Assembly: GCF_009846525.1 (NCBI RefSeq) | Contig: NZ_CP024621.1 | Span: 3,162,001-3,226,000, forward strand | From: Halomonas meridiana | Lineage (GTDB): Bacteria; Pseudomonadota; Gammaproteobacteria; Pseudomonadales; Halomonadaceae | Direction: 5' to 3' | Length of the DNA stretch: 64,000 nucleotides | In this document: positions 58,835 through 64,000 of the stretch, in pieces | Layout: every line of letters begins with the position of its first letter | Numbering within the stretch: position 1 is the stretch's first letter | Translations under genes and position numbers: made by a program | The notes under the pieces: model-generated | What the model saw: the letters and a program-made list of their open reading frames with translations, nothing else | What the model was told of the DNA's origin: nothing | Database searches by the model: none

Positions 58835-60159
58835 GTGCAGAACTACTAACGCTAGTGATGTTTGGCGGACTGCTGGTGGGGCTGTTTATGGGCCATCCGC
58901 TCGCCTTTGTGCTAGGCGGTATGGCGGTCATCGGCGCGTATCTAGGCCCCGGTATCAACACTCTCGGCATCATCATCAACAACGTCTATGGCAACGCCAT
59001 GGACAACTATGTGCTGGTCGCCATTCCGCTGTTCATTCTGATGGCACGCTTTCTCAACGACTCCGGCGTGACGGAGAAGATGTTCGACGCCATGCGTCTG
59101 CTGTTGGCCAACGTGCGCGGCGGCCTGGCGCTGACCGTGGTGGTGGTGTCGGTACTATTGGCGGCCACTACCGGCATCGTCGGGGCGTCCATTGCGGTCA
59201 TGGGGATGATCGCGCTGGTGCCGATGCTCAAGTATGGCTACAACAAAGAGCTCAGCGCGGGCGTGATCATGGCGAGCGGCTGCCTGGGCATTCTGATTCC
59301 GCCCAGCATCATGCTGATCTTGATGGCCAGCTACTCGCCAGTGTCCGTGGGCGCGCTGTTTGCCGGAGCGCTGATTCCTGGGCTGCTCTTGGGGGTGATG
59401 TACGCGCTCTACGTGGTGCTGATTTGCTGGCTGAAACCCAGCTATGGCCCCAAAGTGCCGAAAGAGGAGCGCGCCGAGGTCAGCACCAGAGAGCTGCTGA
59501 TCATGCTGGGTAAATACGTCGTACCGCCGATGTCGCTGATTCTGGGCGTACTCGGCGCCCTGTTCACCGGGATCGCCACCGCGACCGAAGCCTCGGCGAT
59601 TGGTGTGTTCATCGCTTTCCTGCTGTTCCTGATCTTCGGTGACCGCAAGCTCTCGACCTGCTACAACACGCTGATCGAAGCGGGCAAAACCACCACTATG
59701 GTGATGCTGGTCCTGGTAGGCGCCACGGCGTTTACCGGCGTGTTCTCGATTGGTGGCGGCATGACGGTGATCAGCGACTTCGTGCTGGCCATGCCGGGAG
59801 GCACCTTTGGCGCGCTGCTGCTGATGCTGTTCCTGGTCTTCATTTTGGGCATGTTCCTGGATTGGACCGGTATCGTGCTGCTGAGCTTCCCGATCATGCT
59901 CCCCATCATCTCTCAGATGGGCGTGGACGTGCTGTGGTTCGTGGTGATGGTGGCCGTGGTCCTGCAAACCTCCTTCCTGACCCCGCCGTTCGGCTATGCG
60001 CTGTTCTACTTGAAAGGCGTCGCGCCGCCTGGCGTCGAGATCGTCGATCTCTACAAAGCGGTGGTGCCCTTCGTGATCATCATCATCTTGGCGTGTATTT
60101 TGATGTCGATCTTCCCTGGCCTGATCACCGGGCTGCCAAGCCTAATGGTCGGTTACTGA
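58831..60159 (+). CDS. dctM: TRAP transporter large permease (DctM)
   Basis: A 442-residue permease of the IT superfamily with about 12 membrane segments. Features are LVMFGGLLVGLFMGHPLAFV, the ASGCLGILIPPSIMLILMAS motif of family permeases, EASAIGVFIAFLLFLIF and LLMLFLVFILGMFLDWTGIV near the C-terminus. It completes dctPQM and is followed by a strong terminator. Confidence 0.95.
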   Translation: MSAELLTLVMFGGLLVGLFMGHPLAFVLGGMAVIGAYLGPGINTLGIIINNVYGNAMDNYVLVAIPLFILMARFLNDSGVTEKMFDAMRLLLANVRGGLALTVVVVSVLLAATTGIVGASIAVMGMIALVPMLKYGYNKELSAGVIMASGCLGILIPPSIMLILMASYSPVSVGALFAGALIPGLLLGVMYALYVVLICWLKPSYGPKVPKEERAEVSTRELLIMLGKYVVPPMSLILGVLGALFTGIATATEASAIGVFIAFLLFLIFGDRKLSTCYNTLIEAGKTTTMVMLVLVGATAFTGVFSIGGGMTVISDFVLAMPGGTFGALLLMLFLVFILGMFLDWTGIVLLSFPIMLPIISQMGVDVLWFVVMVAVVLQTSFLTPPFGYALFYLKGVAPPGVEIVDLYKAVVPFVIIIILACILMSIFPGLITGLPSLMVGY

Positions 60160-60183
60160 TCGCGTCATCCTCGGACGCTACGC

Positions 60184-60213
60184 ATCCCTCCGCACCGCGG
60201 AGGGATTTTTTTT
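60184..60213 (+). terminator. Terminator of the dctPQM operon
   Basis: A 10-bp stem (60184-60193 with 60197-60206) with an ACC loop and eight T. Confidence 0.9.
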
Positions 60214-60321
60214 GCCTGTAGGAATGCTGGCTGCACCCTTCTAGCCCAGGTGATACTATTTGCAGCCGCTATTTTTTCGCATTGACGAGCCACGCTGCCT
60301 CTCGTCCAAGGAGTCCACGAC

Positions 60322-62022
60322 GTGTCTACGCCTGCTCGCCGCTCACCCTCGGCTCTGCTGTCAGGTTTCGCTTCACGCTTTACGCTGTCGCTCAGCCCGT
60401 GGTCCGTTGCGCTGTTCTTGATCGCTCTGATCGTGGCGCTCCCCATCTTGGTCGTATTGGCGCATATCGTGATGCCCACCGAGGGTGTTTGGCAGCACTT
60501 GGCCAGCACGGTCCTACCCCGCTACCTCTCCAACACCTTCTGGTTAGCGCTGTGGGTAGGGCTAGGGACGCTCGTGATCGGCACCGGCACCGCCTGGCTG
60601 GTCGTCATGTGTCGCTTTCCTGGCAAGCGTCTGTTCGAGTGGGCGCTTTTGCTGCCGCTGGCCGTGCCGACGTACGTGATCGCCTACGCCTATACCGACT
60701 TTCTGCAAGTGGCCGGGCCGCTACAAAGCCTGCTGCGGGAGTGGTTCGACTGGCAGGTGGGCGATTACTACTTCCCTAACGTGCGTTCGCTGGGCGGTGC
60801 CGCTACGCTGATCACCTTCGTGCTCTACCCGTATGTCTACCTGCTGGCCCGGGCGTCGTTTTTAGAGCAGTCGGTGTGCGTACTGGATGTCGGGCGCACA
60901 CTAGGACGCGGGCCCTGGCGGCTATTCAGCAGCGTGGCGCTGCCGCTGGCGCGCCCGGCGCTGGTGGGCGGCGTCTCGTTGGTGTTGATGGAGACGCTCA
61001 ATGAGTTCGGCGCGGTCCAGTTCTTTGGTGTGGACACTTTTACCACCGGTATTTACCGCACGTGGTTTGGCTTGGGCGAGCCGATTGCTGCGGCCCAGCT
61101 GGCCGCCTGCCTACTTACCTTCGTGATTGCCTTCGTGCTGCTGGAGCGCTGGTCGCGGGGGAAACGCCGTTACTTCCACACCACCAACCGCTATCAGCAG
61201 TTACCCGAATATCGGTTGCACGGCTGGCACGCCGCCGGGGCAACGCTGGCTTGCCTGTTGCCAATCGGCGTTGGTTTCTTGCTGCCCAGCGGCATTCTGT
61301 TGGAGATGGCGATCACCACCGGCGACAGCCTGTTTGGGACGCGCTTCATCGGCTTTGCCATTAACAGCCTGAGCCTCGCGACGGTAGCAGCGCTGATTGC
61401 CGTGGGGCTAGCGGTGCTGCTGAGTTACGGCGTGCGGCTACACGACTCCCCCAGTGCACGGCTGTTTACCCGCATCGCGGCGATGGGGTACGCCATTCCG
61501 GGGTCGGTGGTGGCCGTGGGCATTTTGATCCCATTCGCCTGGCTGGATAACGCGCTCAATACCTGGCTGCATACTCATTACGACACCATCATCGGGCTGG
61601 TCTTCAGCGGCACGGCATTCATCCTGATTTACGCTTACGTGGTGCGTTTTTTGGCGGTGTCGTTCAACGCGGTCGAGGCAAGCCTGGGGAAGGTCACCCC
61701 GAGCATGGACGCCGCCTCACGCACGCTGGGGCAAACCGCTGGGGGGACGCTGCGGCGCATTCATACGCCGCTGATGCGCAGCAGCCTATTGGCTGCCGGC
61801 ATTCTGGTCTTCGTGGACGTGATGAAGGAGCTGCCCGCCACGATCATCCTTCGCCCGTTCAACTTCGATACCCTGGCGGTGCGCGCCCATAGCCTGGCAT
61901 CCGATGAACGTCTGGCGGAGGCCTCCACGGCCTCGTTGACCATCGTGGTAGTGGGTATTTTGCCGGTGATTCTACTCAGCTTGGCGATGCGCCGGGCGCG
62001 CCCAGGCAGCCAAGCCGAGTAA
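60322..62022 (+). CDS. fbpB: Ferric iron ABC transporter permease (FbpB-like)
   Basis: A 566-residue permease with two homologous binding-protein-dependent transport domains in one chain, about 12 helices. EAA-type loops are in each half: LDVGRTLGRGPWRLFSSVAL and AASRTLGQTAGGTLRRIHTP, which contact the ATPase. This is the FbpB/FutB layout for ferric uptake. GTG at 60322 has AAGGAG about 8 nt upstream. It lies on the plus strand, convergent with the ATPase gene, with a 25-nt gap; the usual fbpABC operon order is broken here. Confidence 0.9.
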   Translation: MSTPARRSPSALLSGFASRFTLSLSPWSVALFLIALIVALPILVVLAHIVMPTEGVWQHLASTVLPRYLSNTFWLALWVGLGTLVIGTGTAWLVVMCRFPGKRLFEWALLLPLAVPTYVIAYAYTDFLQVAGPLQSLLREWFDWQVGDYYFPNVRSLGGAATLITFVLYPYVYLLARASFLEQSVCVLDVGRTLGRGPWRLFSSVALPLARPALVGGVSLVLMETLNEFGAVQFFGVDTFTTGIYRTWFGLGEPIAAAQLAACLLTFVIAFVLLERWSRGKRRYFHTTNRYQQLPEYRLHGWHAAGATLACLLPIGVGFLLPSGILLEMAITTGDSLFGTRFIGFAINSLSLATVAALIAVGLAVLLSYGVRLHDSPSARLFTRIAAMGYAIPGSVVAVGILIPFAWLDNALNTWLHTHYDTIIGLVFSGTAFILIYAYVVRFLAVSFNAVEASLGKVTPSMDAASRTLGQTAGGTLRRIHTPLMRSSLLAAGILVFVDVMKELPATIILRPFNFDTLAVRAHSLASDERLAEASTASLTIVVVGILPVILLSLAMRRARPGSQAE

Positions 62023-62047
62023 GTAGACGCCTGACAACACCAGGCGC

Positions 62048-63145
62048 TTAACGCGGGAAGATGAACACTTGGGAGTGGTCGAGATCGATATCGATCGGCT
62101 GACCCTCCTGGGGGAGGAAGACACCCGGCACACGGGCGTGGAGGTGTGCCTCCTGGCCATCCACGCCGTGGGCGCAGAGGTGTATCAAGCTCGTGCGGCC
62201 AAGCAGTTTCGCCATCACCACGTGGCTGTGGCTATGGGCATCGGCCGGCAGGTCGCGCTCTTTGATGCGCAGCGCCTCCGGGCGAATCATCACCTGCGCG
62301 GCGCTGCCTTCGGGCAGCCAGCTCGCATCCACGTCTCCTACCGGGGTGTGTACCACTCCGTCCTGAACCACGCCGTCCAACTCGTTTACCTCCCCAAAAA
62401 AGGTCACGACGAATGGATCGACCGGCGCGCAGTAAAGCTCCCGCGGCGTGCCCGTTTGGACGATCTTGCCATCGCGCATCAAGGCAATGCGGTCAGCCAT
62501 GAACATCGCCTCTTCCGGGTCGTGGGTGACCAGCAGTGTCGCAGACCCCAGCTTTTTCAGCACGTGCAGCGTATCGTCACGAATCCGGTCACGTAGCCGG
62601 GCATCCAGGCTAGAGAAGGGCTCATCCAGCAGCATCAGTTTGGGGGTAGGCGCCAGGGCGCGGGCGAGCGCCACCCGCTGCTGCTGGCCGCCCGAGAGCA
62701 TGTGAGGATAAGTCTCGGCGTAATCGGCCATGCCCAGCTGCGCTAATAGCTCCAGTGCCCGGGCGCGGCGCTGGCCAGAGGGCAGATGCTTCAAACCAAA
62801 GGTGACATTTTCCAGCACGCTCAAGTGCGGAAAAAGGGCAGAGTCTTGAAACGCCAGCCCGACATTCCGCTTCTCTGGCGGCACATGACGCTTGCCCGGG
62901 GCTGCGATGGCCTGCCCTTCTAAGCTGACGGTGCCCTCTTGAACCACTTCGAGCCCTGCGGCGATGCGCAGTAGCGTGGTTTTACCACAGCCAGACGGGC
63001 CAAGCAGGCAGACCACCTCGCCCTGGGCAATGTCGAGGTCGATGCCTTTGACGACGTGATTGGCTGCAAACGTGTGTTGCACACCGCGCAGCGACAGCGC
63101 CGATGCGGGAGCGGCCACGTCAGAAAGAGAGACTGTTGCCGTCAT
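62048..63145 (-). CDS. fbpC: Ferric iron ABC transporter ATPase (FbpC-like)
   Basis: A 365-residue ABC ATPase. Walker A GPSGCGKTTL near residue 48, Q-loop FQDSALFPHL near 92, signature LSGGQQQRVALARALA near 150, Walker B LMLLDEPFSSLD near 168 and His switch THDPEEAMFMADRIAL near 200. After the ATPase domain a C-terminal extension (TOBE-like, VFIFPR at the end) matches FbpC/FutC rather than amino acid importers. Start uncertain: I use ATG 63145, with ATG 63157 possible. It is on the minus strand, divergent from fbpA. Confidence 0.9.
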   Translation of the reverse strand: MTATVSLSDVAAPASALSLRGVQHTFAANHVVKGIDLDIAQGEVVCLLGPSGCGKTTLLRIAAGLEVVQEGTVSLEGQAIAAPGKRHVPPEKRNVGLAFQDSALFPHLSVLENVTFGLKHLPSGQRRARALELLAQLGMADYAETYPHMLSGGQQQRVALARALAPTPKLMLLDEPFSSLDARLRDRIRDDTLHVLKKLGSATLLVTHDPEEAMFMADRIALMRDGKIVQTGTPRELYCAPVDPFVVTFFGEVNELDGVVQDGVVHTPVGDVDASWLPEGSAAQVMIRPEALRIKERDLPADAHSHSHVVMAKLLGRTSLIHLCAHGVDGQEAHLHARVPGVFLPQEGQPIDIDLDHSQVFIFPR

Positions 63146-63285
63146 TCGTTCACCCATGGGTTTGTTCACAACGAGTACGCAGGGACGCAGCCGTTGCAAA
63201 CACGGTTGAAAGGTATTTGCATTCTATTTTCTATTGGCAAGAGATGCACGTTTGCCCGTCAATGCGCCGCGTTACAAAAATAGAT

Positions 63286-63367
63286 GCGTGTCATTATCAT
63301 TTCACTTGACGCGTTCCGACCAAGGCGTTTCAATACGCTACGGCGCTAATGCAACTTATTATCATAA
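63286..63367 (+). promoter_or_regulatory. fbpA promoter with two Fur-box-like sites
   Basis: TTGACG (63306-63311, 5 of 6) and TTCAAT (63329-63334, 4 of 6) are 17 nt apart. Read on the minus strand, two sites share the Fur-box core ATGATAAT: one at 63286-63304 (11 of 19 to the 19-bp consensus, just before the -35) and one at about 63352-63370 (13 of 19, in the leader before the start). Counts are by hand. Fur-Fe2+ repression is inferred. Confidence 0.5.
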
Positions 63368-63385
63368 ACATTCAGGGTATTTTTT

Positions 63386-64000
63386 ATGAAAAAGGCACGT
63401 CTTTCGGCTTCCGTTGCTGCCATCATGGCCGGTTCCGCGTTTGCCACCAGCGCACTCGCTAACGAAGTCAACATCTACTCTGCTCGTCACTACGACTCTG
63501 ACGAGATTCTCTACCAAGCGTTCACCGACGAGACGGGTATTGAAGTGAACGTACTGGAAGGCGACGCCAACCAGCTGATGGAGCGTATGCAGCGTGAAGG
63601 CGTCGCGAGCCCTGCCGACGTCATGCTGACCGTGGATGCAGGCAACCTGTGGCGCGCGGAGCAAGACGGCATTTTTCAAAGCGTAGACTCTGACGTGCTC
63701 AACGAGCGCCTGCCGGAGTCCATGCGTCACCCGGAAGGCATGTGGTTTGGCTTTAGCCAGCGCGCCCGTGTGATCTACTACAACCGCGAAAACTTCGACC
63801 CGAGTCAGATCGCCACCTACGAAGATCTGGCCGATCCGCAGTTCGAAGGCCAAGTGTGCATCCGCTCTTCCAACAACATCTACAACCAGTCCCTGCTGGC
63901 GTCGATGATCGAGCACCACGGTGAAGAGGGCGCGCAAGAGTGGGCCCAGGGCGTCGTGAACAACATGGCTCGCGACCCGGAAGGCGGTGACACCGACCAG
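63386..64000 (+). CDS. fbpA: Ferric iron-binding protein (FbpA/FutA-like), partial
   Basis: ATG 63386 opens a frame that runs to the window edge (205 codons present). The signal peptide covers about 1-25 (ending TSALA). The mature part reads NEVNIYSARHYDSDEILYQA, then YSARHYDSD, EGDANQLMERMQREG, PADVMLTVDAGNLWRAE, GMWFGFSQRARVIYYN and RSSNNIYNQSLLASMIEHHG, a close match to FutA-type ferric-binding proteins, with tyrosines that can ligate iron. It would deliver iron to the FbpB permease. Start is 52 nt after the predicted -10. Confidence 0.93.
   Translation, partial: MKKARLSASVAAIMAGSAFATSALANEVNIYSARHYDSDEILYQAFTDETGIEVNVLEGDANQLMERMQREGVASPADVMLTVDAGNLWRAEQDGIFQSVDSDVLNERLPESMRHPEGMWFGFSQRARVIYYNRENFDPSQIATYEDLADPQFEGQVCIRSSNNIYNQSLLASMIEHHGEEGAQEWAQGVVNNMARDPEGGDTDQ

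Overview
This window looks like a chromosomal segment from a gammaproteobacterium close to Halomonas/Vreelandella (Halomonadaceae). The evidence is high GC coding sequence, a Pseudomonas/Oceanospirillales-type gene order (priA, argS, SPOR protein, hslVU, DUF971, ubiE-ubiJ-ubiB, hisE, tatABC), a BCCT osmolyte carrier and many TRAP/BCCT/AEC-type transporters. The placement is inferred from gene content and order, not from a search. I see no rRNA or tRNA gene, CRISPR array, insertion sequence or prophage.

Layout. 1-12.7 kb: a partial rpmE on the minus strand, then a plus-strand housekeeping run for replication restart (priA), translation (argS), envelope (SPOR protein), proteolysis (hslVU), ubiquinone synthesis (ubiE, ubiJ, ubiB), histidine (hisE) and Tat export (tatABC). 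12.8-20.3 kb: elbB, hemB, ppk (broken by a 1-nt frameshift) and the divergent metE/metR pair. 20.3-25.3 kb: an RstB/RstA-like two-component system, a 47-residue orphan protein, small membrane and aspartic-protease-like proteins, and an Atg22/UMF1-type MFS protein. 25.4-28.2 kb: a compact cassette of two related periplasmic solute-binding proteins plus a membrane diguanylate cyclase, with its own promoter, palindrome and terminator. 28.2-30.1 kb: a BCCT carrier followed by a 48-residue membrane protein. 30.3-37.7 kb: a small membrane protein, an AEC carrier, and a minus-strand run trmB-like, SMR, dacB, dgkA, glnE. 37.9-45.1 kb: fabY-coaD, ferredoxin, MATE, AtoE-type carrier, thioesterase and a voltage-sensor-like protein without a pore. 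45.1-51.1 kb: a MocR regulator divergent from LysE, an I78 inhibitor lipoprotein, an entericidin, a HIT protein and a ZevAB-like metal-uptake operon with two lipoproteins. 51.2-56.8 kb: glycerate kinase, Dps, PepD and TmcA. 57.1-60.2 kb: a TRAP transporter (dctPQM). 60.3-64 kb: a ferric-iron ABC system split over three transcription units (fbpB+, fbpC-, fbpA+), with Fur-box-like sites before fbpA, which runs off the window.

The most interesting items are the solute-binding-protein/diguanylate-cyclase cassette and its promoter palindrome, the split ppk with a Pho-box-like element upstream, the pore-less voltage-sensor-like protein, two small proteins not previously marked (22916-23059 and 28241-28387), and the metal-uptake operon with an internal palindrome. 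Many start codons were moved inward from the longest reading frame using Shine-Dalgarno sequences, promoter positions and family N-termini. Several genes appear to use TTG or GTG. All residue positions are hand estimates.
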